From Enemella dayhoffiae (GTDB lineage Bacteria > Actinomycetota > Actinomycetes > Propionibacteriales > Propionibacteriaceae), in the NCBI RefSeq assembly GCF_002250625.1, contig NZ_NMVQ01000043.1:62001-126000 (forward strand): DNA of 64,000 bases, written 5' to 3'. Every line of letters starts with the position of its first letter. The first letter of the stretch is position 1. This document shows positions 1 to 8,101 of the stretch, piece by piece. Position numbers and translations under genes: made by a program. The notes beneath the pieces are model-generated. The model did not search any database and was not told the DNA's origin. It saw nothing but the letters and a program-made list of their open reading frames with translations.

Positions 1-1
1 G

Positions 2-535
2 GCCCGGGCGGCGCTGCTGGCGATCGGCCGCAACCCCGAGCTGAACACCTCCTGGGACGCCTCGAGCCAGGAGATCGTCTATCACCCGCAGGTGAACCTC
101 GGCATCGCCGCGGCCACCCCGCGCGGGTTGCTGGTGCCCAACGTCAAGGGTGCCGACCGGCTGTCGCTGGCCGAGCTGGCCGAGGCGCTGAAGGATCTGG
201 TCGCCGTCGCCAAGGAGGGTCGCAGCCAGCCGGCCGACCTCTCCGGCGGCACGTTCACGATCACCAACATCGGCGTCTTCGGCATCGACGGCGGTACGCC
301 GATCCTCAACCCGGGGGAGGCCGGAATCCTCGCCGTGGGAGCGATCCAGCGGCGCCCGTGGGTGGTCGGCGGCCCTTCGACAGGCTCAGGGACCGAGGAG
401 CGGATCGAGGCGCGCTGGGTGACCACGCTCGCGGTCTCCTTCGACCACCGCCTGGTCGACGGGGAACAGGGGTCGAAGTTCCTCGCCGACGTCGCCCGGA
501 TCGTCACCGACCCCGGGATGGCGCTGCTCTTTTGA
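2..535 (+). CDS. 2-oxo acid dehydrogenase E2 acyltransferase, C-terminal part
   Basis: These are the last 177 residues of a dihydrolipoamide acyltransferase (E2). The gene enters from the left edge, so its lipoyl and subunit-binding domains are not visible. The core moves an acyl group from lipoamide to CoA in a cytoplasmic 2-oxo acid dehydrogenase complex. The sequence shows the family stretch TITNIGVFGIDGGTPILNP and the active-site block SFDHRLVDG, which carries the DHxxxDG catalytic His and Asp. The substrate (pyruvate, 2-oxoglutarate or branched-chain acid) cannot be read from this part. Oddly, the residues PSTGSG ahead of the active-site block are encoded by a repeat also found outside genes in this window (374-393). 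The frame is open across the repeat, so the protein is probably intact. Confidence 0.93.
   Translation, partial: ARAALLAIGRNPELNTSWDASSQEIVYHPQVNLGIAAATPRGLLVPNVKGADRLSLAELAEALKDLVAVAKEGRSQPADLSGGTFTITNIGVFGIDGGTPILNPGEAGILAVGAIQRRPWVVGGPSTGSGTEERIEARWVTTLAVSFDHRLVDGEQGSKFLADVARIVTDPGMALLF
374..393. repeat. REP-like repeat copy inside the E2 coding sequence
   Basis: CCTTCGACAGGCTCAGGGAC lies in frame within the E2 gene and encodes a short Ser/Gly/Thr linker. The same core (GCTTCGACAGGCTCAG or its reverse complement) occurs after galE at 36122-36170 and, with one change, at 61484-61502. In this copy it sits between two conserved blocks of the catalytic domain. Confidence 0.7.
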
Positions 536-539
536 ACCC

Positions 540-1277
540 TCAGTCCTTGTTGGCGCGGAGGGCGGCGGTGTCCTGCTGGGTCTTCACCGTGGCGAGCATG
601 AACTCCAGGCCCATCCGCAGACTGATGATCCAGAACGCCAGTGGCACCAGGCCGAGCACCAGCGCCATCAGCCCGAGGAACACGAACACCCCGGAGGCGC
701 CGCTGCTGGAGCCGCCCAGCATGCCGCCCATGGCGGAGGCCATCACCTGTCCCACCAGGAACACATAGCCGGCGCTGCCCAGCCAGTAGAGGACGCCGAT
801 CACGATCCCGAGGATGTAGAGGATCTTCGCCAGCGCCGGGGTGGCGTACTCGCTGAAGCTGAAGTCGAACAAGGTGGCGAACAGGCCCTTGTTCTGCGCG
901 GTCCCGGTCGGCTGGGCCACGTTGGTGTTGGCGCCCGACCAGGCCGCGTCGGCGGACTGCTGCTGCGGGGCCCAGCCGCCCTGCTGCTGTTCCGAGGCGT
1001 ACGCCGCAGAGGCTTGCGAGCCCGGATAGGCCGCGGAGGCCTGCGAGCCGGGGTAGGAGGCCGAGGACTGGGAACCCGGATAGCCCGAGGCCTGCTGGTC
1101 GGCGTACCCGCTCGAGGCCTGCTGGTCGGCGTACCCGGCTGACGGCTGCGAGGTGGGGTACTGCTGGGTGGGCTGGGCGTCACCGGACCAGGCGGACTGG
1201 CCCGCGTCGCCGGAGCCCCAGCCCTGGTTCTGGGAGTTGTTCTGGTAGCCGGACTGGCCGTACTGGTCGTAGGACAT
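540..1277 (-). CDS. DUF4282 domain membrane protein with Q/G/S/Y-rich N-terminus
   Basis: The first ~130 residues are low complexity, rich in Gln, Gly, Ser, Ala and Tyr, with repeats of the type SSGYADQQA and SYPGSQAS. The C-terminal ~110 residues match the DUF4282 pattern: FDFSFSEYATPALAKILY, then two long hydrophobic helices separated by a Gly/Ser loop, then a charged tail. It is therefore a two-helix inner-membrane protein of unknown role with a disordered cytoplasmic tail. I chose the start MSYDQYGQ at 1277 because GGG lies just upstream; an ATG three codons earlier (1286) is possible. It ends 4 bases after the E2 stop, facing it. Confidence 0.85.
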   Translation of the reverse strand: MSYDQYGQSGYQNNSQNQGWGSGDAGQSAWSGDAQPTQQYPTSQPSAGYADQQASSGYADQQASGYPGSQSSASYPGSQASAAYPGSQASAAYASEQQQGGWAPQQQSADAAWSGANTNVAQPTGTAQNKGLFATLFDFSFSEYATPALAKILYILGIVIGVLYWLGSAGYVFLVGQVMASAMGGMLGGSSSGASGVFVFLGLMALVLGLVPLAFWIISLRMGLEFMLATVKTQQDTAALRANKD

Positions 1278-1405
1278 GTCCCGCATTCTGCACGCCCCGG
1301 CGGGTCAGGTGGTCGGCGACGCACCCGAAAAACCAGTCCCGGGGAAAACGAGGCGGCGCCCCTCCCGGTGTGAGGGACGCCGCCAGCGCGTCGTAGCGGG
1401 ACCGA

Positions 1406-4168
1406 TCAGCCGGACATCCCGGTGCGGTTGTTCCAGACGATCACGCCGCCCTGATAGGACTGGCGGCACTCGAAGTCGCCGCCCACCGGGCTGCACTGCT
1501 CATCCCACACCGGGTAACCGAAGCGGCCGGCCTCCCAGCCGTTGCGGGCCCAGTGGTCGCGGATCAGGCCCCAGCTCGGGTGTGCCCCGCTGGCCGGGGA
1601 CCAGTAGATCGAGCCCCCCTGGAAGAACTGGGCGCAGCCGCCGTCGCGGAGCCCGCAGAACTCGTTGCCGATCGGATAGCCGAGCTGGCCGGTCTCCCAG
1701 CCCTTCTCGGCATACTTGTAGACGATGGCACCCCAGACCGGGTGCGCCCCGGTCGCCGGGGACCACAGGATGACCCCACCCTGGAAGCCCTGCACGCAGC
1801 CCTTGTCCTTCAGGCCGCAGTTCTCGTCCGAGGTCGGGTAGCCGAGCGTGCCGCGCTCCCAGCCCTGGGCGGCGTACGCCTTGTAGATCTCGCCCCAGAC
1901 CGGGTGGGCCCCGGTGGCCGGGGACCAGTAGATCAGCCCGCCCTGGAAGGACTGGAAGCAGCCGCCGTCCTTGAGGCCGCAGTTCTCGTCGGAGGTCGGA
2001 TAGCCGAGCTGGCCGTTCTCCCAACCGAGTTGCGCCCACTTCTCGCGGATCGCGCCCTTGATGATCTGCGGGTTCGTGCTGGCCGAGTCATAGACCGAGC
2101 CGCGCTCGAAGTGCTGCCCGCAGCCGCCGTCGCGCAACCCGCAGAACTGGGTGCTGACCGGCTGGCCCAGCGGACCGGCCACGGTGATCGGGACATAGGA
2201 GGTGGTGCCGCTCGGCTTCGCCTCGATCTTCAGGACCGCCGGGCCGGCCGGAACGTCGGCGGGCAGGTTCACCGTCAGCGTGGACTGGCCGTTGGCGACC
2301 GGCGCCCGGCCGACCCCCTTGCCGTTGACCGTGGCGATCACCTCGGTGTTCGGCGGCGGAGTGCTGCCGGAGGCGGTCATGTCCAGGGTGTCGGGGGCCA
2401 GGGCGCTCGGCTTGCCGAGGGTGAACGTGACCGGCTTGCCGGCCTCCATGCCGCCCGCCTTCGGGGTCATCGACACGGCCTGCCGGGCAAAGTCGGGGCT
2501 CAGCGTCTTCTTCGCCTTCACCCAGTCGACGAACGCCTCCAGGTCGACCCGGCCGGTGTCCCTGGTGTTGGTGCCCTTGGTCAGCTCGCTGAAATTGTCC
2601 CCGCCGCTGATCAGGAACGAGCCGGAACCGACGGTGTACTTGGTGCTCGGGTTGACCGGCTTGCCGTTCAGCGCGATCGAGGTGATCCGCGACCCGGCGG
2701 CGGCCGCCGGGTCGTAGGTGTAGGTGAGGTTGGGGGACACGCCCAGCTGAAGGTACTTGTCGCCGGGCTGCCACTGCTGCTCCAGCACCGCCTTGAGCTG
2801 GGCGCCGGTGATCTCGGTGGTCATCAGCGAGTTGGCGAAGGGGAGCACCCCGGCCGCCTCCTCGTAGGTGATGTCGCCGGCGTCGAGGTCGGCGCGGGTG
2901 CCACCGGGGTTCTGCAGGCCGATGAAGTCTGCGTTCCCGCCGGAGAGCTGGTCGCGGAACATCTGCGCCACCGTGTCGGTGAGCGCCGACTCGCGGGTCC
3001 GCTCACCGGCCTGGGCGCGGGTGATCGGGGCGGTCGCGCTGCCGACCACCTGGGCGCCGACCACCTTGGCGTCGGCCAGCGCCTTGTCCAGGATCGGCTT
3101 GATCGCCGCGGCCCGCGGGTACGCCGCCACCGCGGCGCTGGAGGCCATCGTCGAGGGCACGTTGGCCGCGGTGTAGCAGGTGACCTGCTTGCTGGTCGGG
3201 TCGAAGCCGAGCTCCACCTTGCCGATGTGCGAGGCGTACGAACCGGACTGGATCACCGGGCGGGTGGCGCCGGTCATGCCGGGCACCGGCGCCTGGTAGG
3301 CATAGTTCATGTGGCTGTGCGCGTTCAGGATCGCGTTCACCCGGGAGTCGGTCCTGTTCACGATCTTGTCGAACGCCGGGTTGCCGGCCGGGGCGACCTT
3401 CGGGTCGGTGCTCGAGCCGGAAGCCCCCTCGTGGTAGGCCGCGATCACGATGTCGGCCTCGCCGTTGGTGGGGTCGCCGTCCTTCAGCTTGGCCACCTCG
3501 GCGTTCACCGCGTCGACCGGGTCGGTCACCTTGTAGCCGGCCAGCCCGGTCGGCGAGACCAGCGACGGCAGGTCGCCGGTCACCGCGCCGACCACGGCCA
3601 CCTTGAGCCCGGCCTTGTCATAGATCCTGTACGCCTCGGCGATCGGCTTGCCGGTGCTCTCGTTGATCACGTTCGCGCTCTGGTAGGGGAAGGTGGCCCC
3701 GGGCACGACCCGCTCGACGAAGTCCTTCGCCCCCTGGTCGAACTCGTGGTTGCCGGTGGAGTGCCCGTCGATCGCGGCCGCGTTCAGGATGTCGATGGTG
3801 GGGTTGTCCTGCTGGGAGGCCGAGGCGAACAGCGAGCCGCCGATCGAGTCACCGTTCGCGTACACCAGCGCCCTGGAGTCACCGCCGGCATCGGCGCGCA
3901 ACTTTTCCAGGTCGCCGAAGAAGCCGACGGTGTCCGGCCGGGACGTGGCGAGCCGGCCGTGGAAGTCGTTGATGTTGAGCACCGTCAGCTTGTCCGGGCC
4001 GCAGGTCGTGCCGGCCGGGGCCGGGGTGGCGCGGACCTGCGCGGGCGTACGGGTTCCTGATGGTGCGGTGGGGGTCGGCGCGGCGTACGCGGTCGCGACC
4101 GGCCCGGCGATGAGGCCGAGGGCGCAAACCGTGGTTGCGGCACCCCGGATCCAGCCAGCTTTCTGCAT
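1406..4168 (-). CDS. Secreted 5'-nucleotidase/2',3'-cyclic phosphodiesterase family protein with LGFP repeats
   Basis: This 920-residue secreted enzyme belongs to the UshA/5'-nucleotidase family. A signal peptide (about residues 1-30, ending near ATAYAAP) is followed by a metallophosphoesterase domain with the metal-ligand blocks NDFHGRL, NHEFDQG and AHSHMNY (about 55-320) and a 5'-nucleotidase C-terminal domain containing NPGGTRADLDAGDITYEEAAG (about 345-520 overall). An Ig-like stretch comes next, then about five LGFP repeats of ~54 residues (core GQLGYPTSDENCGLKDGGC). LGFP repeats occur in actinobacterial envelope proteins and probably hold the enzyme at the cell wall. The role is likely scavenging phosphate or nucleosides from extracellular nucleotides. 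The start at 4168 is set by AGGAG seven bases upstream and by the signal peptide. Each repeat has a Cys pair, which suggests disulfides. Confidence 0.9.
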   Translation of the reverse strand: MQKAGWIRGAATTVCALGLIAGPVATAYAAPTPTAPSGTRTPAQVRATPAPAGTTCGPDKLTVLNINDFHGRLATSRPDTVGFFGDLEKLRADAGGDSRALVYANGDSIGGSLFASASQQDNPTIDILNAAAIDGHSTGNHEFDQGAKDFVERVVPGATFPYQSANVINESTGKPIAEAYRIYDKAGLKVAVVGAVTGDLPSLVSPTGLAGYKVTDPVDAVNAEVAKLKDGDPTNGEADIVIAAYHEGASGSSTDPKVAPAGNPAFDKIVNRTDSRVNAILNAHSHMNYAYQAPVPGMTGATRPVIQSGSYASHIGKVELGFDPTSKQVTCYTAANVPSTMASSAAVAAYPRAAAIKPILDKALADAKVVGAQVVGSATAPITRAQAGERTRESALTDTVAQMFRDQLSGGNADFIGLQNPGGTRADLDAGDITYEEAAGVLPFANSLMTTEITGAQLKAVLEQQWQPGDKYLQLGVSPNLTYTYDPAAAAGSRITSIALNGKPVNPSTKYTVGSGSFLISGGDNFSELTKGTNTRDTGRVDLEAFVDWVKAKKTLSPDFARQAVSMTPKAGGMEAGKPVTFTLGKPSALAPDTLDMTASGSTPPPNTEVIATVNGKGVGRAPVANGQSTLTVNLPADVPAGPAVLKIEAKPSGTTSYVPITVAGPLGQPVSTQFCGLRDGGCGQHFERGSVYDSASTNPQIIKGAIREKWAQLGWENGQLGYPTSDENCGLKDGGCFQSFQGGLIYWSPATGAHPVWGEIYKAYAAQGWERGTLGYPTSDENCGLKDKGCVQGFQGGVILWSPATGAHPVWGAIVYKYAEKGWETGQLGYPIGNEFCGLRDGGCAQFFQGGSIYWSPASGAHPSWGLIRDHWARNGWEAGRFGYPVWDEQCSPVGGDFECRQSYQGGVIVWNNRTGMSG

Positions 4169-4308
4169 GACTCTCCTGACGACGTGTGGGCACGAGGCGG
4201 GCACGCGGACGTGCCCCGACCCACCCAAGCGGGCGCGCGGGGGCGTTGCAACCGATGTCGCCGATTGTTGGCCGGTTGTTTCCCTGCGGGCGTTCGCGAC
4301 GGGATGTC

Positions 4309-4314
4309 TAGGCT
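4309..4314 (+). promoter_or_regulatory. Leaderless-type -10 box of the HAD remnant
   Basis: TAGGCT ends six bases before the GTG start at 4321. The flanks GGGATG (4301-4306) and CATCCC (4315-4320) form an inverted repeat around it, a possible operator. Confidence 0.5.
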
Positions 4315-4320
4315 CATCCC

Positions 4321-4747
4321 GTGACCGCGCCCAACCCGACCGGGCCGAACCCCATCCGTCTGGTCGCCACCGACCTCGACGGCACCCTGCTGCGCAGCGA
4401 CCTGAGAATCGGGCCGCGGACGGTGCGGGCGATCGGTCGCTGCCGGGAGCTCGGCATCCCGGTGGTACCGGTGACCGCCCGGCAGCCGGGGCCGATGCTG
4501 CAGGTGACCGGGGCGGCCGGTTTCGAGGAGTGGGCGATCTGCGCCAACGGCGCCTTCGCCGAGCACCTCGGCACCGGCGAGGTGGCGTACGCCCGAACTC
4601 TGGCCCCGGTGGGCCATGCTGCGCTGGGCCGGGCACGGGGTCGCGATGGGTGACGCCGACCCGCAGGCGCGGGCAGCGGCGGATGAGGTGCTCTCCGCCG
4701 GAAACGACGACGAAGCCGTCGCGGAGTGGCTGCTCAATCGCCTCTGA
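4321..4747 (+). pseudogene. Cof-type HAD phosphatase with internal deletion
   Basis: The first ~95 codons read as the N-terminus of a Cof-like HAD sugar phosphatase: VATDLDGTLLRSD carries the nucleophile Asp, followed by VTARQP and CANGA. After TLAPVGHA the frame runs into unrelated sequence and stops. From about 4619 a +1 frame reads LRWAGHGVAMGDADPQARAA and ends ...AVAEWLLNRL at 4747, which is the normal C-terminal tail of the family. The cap domain and the acidic GDGxND motif between them are missing, so roughly half of the usual ~265 residues are lost. The break lies around 4612-4620. It cannot make an active phosphatase. Confidence 0.85.
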
Positions 4748-4758
4748 CGACTCACCCC

Positions 4759-4804
4759 TTGATTTTATTACTGACGAGTAGTTCAATGGGTTACCTGCCA
4801 GTAA
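4759..4804 (+). promoter_or_regulatory. Promoter and double TTAC-N6-GTAA operator of the acyl-CoA dehydrogenase gene
   Basis: TTGATT (4759-4764) and TTCAAT (4782-4787), 17 bases apart, form a plausible -35/-10 pair. Two sites of the same architecture follow: TTACTGACGAGTAG (4768-4781), between the two promoter elements, and TTACCTGCCAGTAA (4791-4804), over the expected transcription start. Their spacing is 23 bp. This is the layout expected of a repressor site, most simply for one of the two TetR proteins encoded downstream. Confidence 0.65.
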
Positions 4805-4835
4805 TGCTGACCCGTTCCGATGAGGTAACCACGTC

Positions 4836-6671
4836 ATGACGCACTTCAAGTCCAACCTGCGCGACATCACCTTCGACCTGTTCGAGGTCCTGGATCGGGA
4901 CTCGGTGCTCGGCACCGGGCCGGCCGAGGACATGGACCGTGAGACCGCCGAGGCCGTGCTCACCGAGATGGAGCACCTCTGCGCCACCCGCCTCGCCGAG
5001 CCGTACGCCGAGGGCGACCGGAACCCGCCGATCTATGACCCGCAGACCCGCAGCGTGACGATGCCGGAGTCGACCAAGTCGGCGTTCAAGCAGTACATGG
5101 ACTCCGACTGGTGGCGCCTCGAGCTGCCCGAGGAACTCGGCGGCCAGGACACGCCACCGTCGCTGCGCTGGGCCGCGATGGAGCAGATCCTCGGCGCCAA
5201 CCCGGCGCTCTACATGTATTCCGCGGGCCCCAAGTTTGCCCAGGTGGTGCACGTCAACGGCACCGAGCGGGACAAGAAGATCGCCCAGCACATGGTCAAC
5301 CGTCAGTGGGGCGCCACGATGATCCTGACCGAGCCGGACGCCGGCTCCGACGTGGGCGCCGGGCGTACCAGGGCCACCCTGCAGGCCGACGGAACCTGGC
5401 ACATCGAGGGCGTCAAGCGGTTCATCACCTCGGGTGATCAGGACATGACCGAGAACATCATGCACCTGGTGCTGGCCCGGCCGAGCGGCGTCGAGGGCGT
5501 CGGCGGCCCGGGCACCAAGGGCCTGTCGCTGTTCCTGGTGCCGAAGTACATGTTCGATCTGGAGACCGGTGAGGTGTTCACCGACCAGCGCAACGGCGTG
5601 TACGCCACCAACGTCGAGAAGAAGATGGGGCTCAAGGTCTCCGCCACCTGCGAGATGACCTTCGGCGACGGTCAGCCGGCCGTGGGTTGGCTGCTCGGAG
5701 AGGTGCACGAGGGCATCGTCCAGATGTTCCAGGTGATCGAGCACGCCCGGATGATGGTCGGCACCAAGGCGATGGCGACGCTGTCCACCGGCTATCTGAA
5801 TGCGCTCGAGTACGCCAAGCAGCGCGTCCAGGGTGCCGACATGCTCACCCCGGCCAAGGACGCCCCGCGCGTCACCATCACCCACCACCCGGACGTACGC
5901 CGCTCGCTGCTCACCCAGAAGTCGACCGCCGAGGCGCTGCGGCTGCTGGTGCTGTTCACCGCCACGTTCCAGGACCGGGTGTGGATCGCCGAGTCCGAGG
6001 GCCGCCGCGACGAGGAGGCCGAGGGGGTCAACGACCTGCTGCTGCCGATCGTCAAGGGCTACTGCTCCGAGCGGGCCTGGACCACCCTGGGCACCGAGTC
6101 GCTGCAGACCTTCGGCGGCTCCGGATTCCTGCAGGAGTATCCGATCGAGCAGTACGTCCGCGACGCCAAGATCGACACCCTCTATGAGGGCACCACCGCG
6201 ATCCAGGGCCAGGACCTGTTCTTCCGCAAGATCATCAAGGACCAGGGCCGCGCCATCGGCGTGCTCTCCAAGCAGATCGAGGAATTCCTGACCGGGGCCG
6301 GTCCGCTGACCCGGGAGCGGGAACTACTCGGTCGCGCCGCCCAGGACGTGGCGCAGATGATCGGCACCCTCACCCAGCTGATGATGGGCGCCGGGGAGCA
6401 GCCGAAGGACGTGTACCGGGTCGGGCTGAACACCAGCCGGGTGCTGATGGCGCTGGGCGATCTGGTGTGCGCCTGGCTGCTGGTCCGCGCGGGCGAGGTC
6501 GCCTCGCAGCGGCTCGAGGGGGCCAGCGGGGACGAGCGGGACTTCCTTGCCGGCAAGGTTGCCTCGGCCCAGTGGTTCTGCAGCACCCGACTCCCGCAAT
6601 TGACTGCTGAGCGGAAAATGCTGGAATCGACCACCCTCGACGCGATGGAGCTTCCGGAGAGCGCGTTCTGA
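4836..6671 (+). CDS. Acyl-CoA dehydrogenase, FadE5-like with C-terminal extension
   Basis: This 611-residue FAD enzyme would catalyse the first step of fatty-acid beta-oxidation, alpha,beta-dehydrogenation of an acyl-CoA. Its length matches the large FadE5-type subfamily, which carries an extra C-terminal helical domain, rather than the ~380-residue short forms. Visible blocks include [13 protein letters not shown] near residue 90, the FAD/substrate block [16 protein letters not shown] near 165 and [21 protein letters not shown] near 430, with [13 protein letters not shown] following. The ATG at 4836 has GAGG ten bases upstream. A double operator precedes it and two TetR genes follow. The chain-length preference cannot be read. 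Confidence 0.93.
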   Translation: MTHFKSNLRDITFDLFEVLDRDSVLGTGPAEDMDRETAEAVLTEMEHLCATRLAEPYAEGDRNPPIYDPQTRSVTMPESTKSAFKQYMDSDWWRLELPEELGGQDTPPSLRWAAMEQILGANPALYMYSAGPKFAQVVHVNGTERDKKIAQHMVNRQWGATMILTEPDAGSDVGAGRTRATLQADGTWHIEGVKRFITSGDQDMTENIMHLVLARPSGVEGVGGPGTKGLSLFLVPKYMFDLETGEVFTDQRNGVYATNVEKKMGLKVSATCEMTFGDGQPAVGWLLGEVHEGIVQMFQVIEHARMMVGTKAMATLSTGYLNALEYAKQRVQGADMLTPAKDAPRVTITHHPDVRRSLLTQKSTAEALRLLVLFTATFQDRVWIAESEGRRDEEAEGVNDLLLPIVKGYCSERAWTTLGTESLQTFGGSGFLQEYPIEQYVRDAKIDTLYEGTTAIQGQDLFFRKIIKDQGRAIGVLSKQIEEFLTGAGPLTRERELLGRAAQDVAQMIGTLTQLMMGAGEQPKDVYRVGLNTSRVLMALGDLVCAWLLVRAGEVASQRLEGASGDERDFLAGKVASAQWFCSTRLPQLTAERKMLESTTLDAMELPESAF

Positions 6672-6738
6672 GAGAAGTGTCACCGGATCGGGGTCGTGGG
6701 GAACGGCCATTCAGGGCCCTTCCTCACCACCATCCGAC

Positions 6739-6744
6739 TATGGT
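6739..6744 (+). promoter_or_regulatory. Leaderless-type -10 box of TetR gene 1
   Basis: TATGGT lies seven bases before the GTG start at 6752. No Shine-Dalgarno sequence is present. Confidence 0.55.
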
Positions 6745-6751
6745 TTGAAGC

Positions 6752-7300
6752 GTGTCCGAAACCTCCGCTTCCCCCGGCGATCGTCGCGCCGAAATCGTCC
6801 GCGCAGCGATGCGCGCCTTCGCGCGGGGCGGATATGGGGGGACGACGCTGGCCGACATCGCGGCCGAGGCGGGTGTGACCCAGCCGCGGATCAGCCAGAT
6901 CTTCGGCAACAAGGAGAACGCCTTCATCGAGGCGCATCAGATGGCCGCTGGCCGGTTGGTGGGCGTGCTCAACGAGAACGCGTCGCCGCCGTTCTCGGCC
7001 GAGGTGCTCGGGGCCGGCTACTACGAGCTGGCCCGTCAGGAGAGCGAGGCCCTGCTGATCGTCTTCCAGGGTTTCGCCTCGGCCTACGTCCCGGCCATCG
7101 GCGACGAGGCCCGACGGACGCTGGCCGAGGTGCTCGACATCATCGTCAACCGGGCCGGCGGGACGTACGCCGACGCCGCCGATTTCCTCGGAACCGGGTT
7201 CACCATCCACCACGTGATGGCGGTCAACCTGCCTGACCACGCCCGGGACTCGGAACACTTCTCCAACCTGCTGCGGGCTCTCCGGCCGGCACCGGTCTGA
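6752..7300 (+). CDS. TetR/AcrR family transcriptional regulator 1
   Basis: This 182-residue protein has an N-terminal TetR helix-turn-helix (residues ~10-55: AEIVRAAMRAFARGGYGGTT ... VTQPRISQIFGNKENAF) and a ligand-binding C-terminal domain. It lies 80 bases after the acyl-CoA dehydrogenase gene on the same strand, so it is a natural candidate for the TTAC-N6-GTAA sites ahead of that gene, with an acyl-CoA or fatty acid as ligand. That link is inference. The GTG start is supported by a -10 box seven bases upstream. Confidence 0.9.
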   Translation: MSETSASPGDRRAEIVRAAMRAFARGGYGGTTLADIAAEAGVTQPRISQIFGNKENAFIEAHQMAAGRLVGVLNENASPPFSAEVLGAGYYELARQESEALLIVFQGFASAYVPAIGDEARRTLAEVLDIIVNRAGGTYADAADFLGTGFTIHHVMAVNLPDHARDSEHFSNLLRALRPAPV

Positions 7301-7354
7301 GTCGCTTGGGCCGCGCCGGAGGGTGAGACGGGCCTTCGGGGGCCGAGAGTCCAC

Positions 7355-7371
7355 TATTGTTCGCGCAACAA
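7355..7371 (+). promoter_or_regulatory. Palindromic operator overlapping the -10 box of TetR gene 2
   Basis: TTGTTCGCGCAACAA (7357-7371) is an inverted repeat with five-base arms TTGTT/AACAA. It overlaps the likely -10 box TATTGT (7355-7360), 27 bases before the ATG. This is the usual position of an autoregulatory TetR site. Confidence 0.55.
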
Positions 7372-7397
7372 CCTGAGCCCACCATAAGGACCAGCCG

Positions 7398-7988
7398 ATG
7401 CGCATACCCCCGGCCCGGCGCCAGCAGCTGTTGCTGGAGGCGGCATTCAGAGTCATGTCCCGGGACGGGGTGGCCGCCGCGACCACCCGCGCGGTCTGTG
7501 CCGAGGCGGGGATGCCGCTGGCCAGTTTCCACTACGTGTTCGAGTCTCAGAAGGCGTTGATGGCGGCACTGATCACCTCGGTGGTCACCCGCGAATCGGA
7601 GCACGTGCACGATTTCGAGGTCACCGACGATCACGCCGCCGACATCGAGGCACTGCTGCTGAGCACGTTCGACTTCGTGCGCGCGCACCCGGGTGAGGAG
7701 CTGGCACTGCTGGAGCTCGGCCACTATGCGGCGCGTACGCGCGGGCTGGAGGACCTGGTCGGCTCGCGGCATGAGGTGTCGCTCGGCGTCGTGGGTGGGG
7801 TGCTGGACAAGCTGGAGGCCAAGCACGGGCCGCTGCACACCGACCGTGAACTGCTGGCGCAGATGGTGATCACCGTGGTCGAGGGCAACACGGTGACCTG
7901 GCTCGGCACCCGCGACGACGAGGCCTGCCTGGCCTCGATGAAGCGGTTCGCCGTCTATCTGGCGGACTTGGCGTACCCCGTTTCCTGA
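7398..7988 (+). CDS. TetR/AcrR family transcriptional regulator 2
   Basis: This 196-residue regulator has a TetR DNA-binding domain at residues ~5-55 (LLLEAAFRVMSRDGVAAATT, then PLASFHYVFESQKALMAAL) and an all-helical C-terminal domain. AAGGA sits eleven bases before the ATG. A palindrome in its own promoter suggests autoregulation. It is unlike TetR 1 in sequence, so the two probably recognise different sites. The target and ligand are unknown; the acyl-CoA dehydrogenase locus is one option. Confidence 0.9.
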   Translation: MRIPPARRQQLLLEAAFRVMSRDGVAAATTRAVCAEAGMPLASFHYVFESQKALMAALITSVVTRESEHVHDFEVTDDHAADIEALLLSTFDFVRAHPGEELALLELGHYAARTRGLEDLVGSRHEVSLGVVGGVLDKLEAKHGPLHTDRELLAQMVITVVEGNTVTWLGTRDDEACLASMKRFAVYLADLAYPVS

Positions 7989-8015
7989 GAATCTGGGGCC
8001 ATTTCTGAGGAAAAC
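7980..8015 (+). terminator. Imperfect hairpin over the stop of TetR gene 2
   Basis: GTTTCCTGAGAA (7980-7991) is nearly complementary to TTTCTGAGGAAAAC (8002-8015). The stem includes the TetR 2 stop codon. It is a possible terminator or a regulatory site for the next gene. Confidence 0.35.
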
Positions 8016-8101
8016 GGGTCGAAAATTTCGGTTTCGTGCCGGGCTGTGTTTAGATTCAGGCCGAACAGTCACGAAATGATCTCGACCCGAAGGCCAGCAA
8101 C

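Noticed and set aside
1553-4060. 835-codon open frame antisense to the nucleotidase gene
   Set aside because: It is a GC-driven shadow: the opposite strand has a signal peptide, three recognisable domains and a ribosome site, while this frame has none.
4169-4987. Extension of the nucleotidase by 273 N-terminal residues
   Set aside because: The longer frame overlaps the HAD remnant and lacks a ribosome site; a clear signal peptide starts at 4168 with AGGAG upstream.
7989-8101. Cyclic-di-AMP riboswitch before the SH3-domain gene
   Set aside because: The likely leader is under 60 bases, too short for a ydaO-type element, and no matching core is visible.
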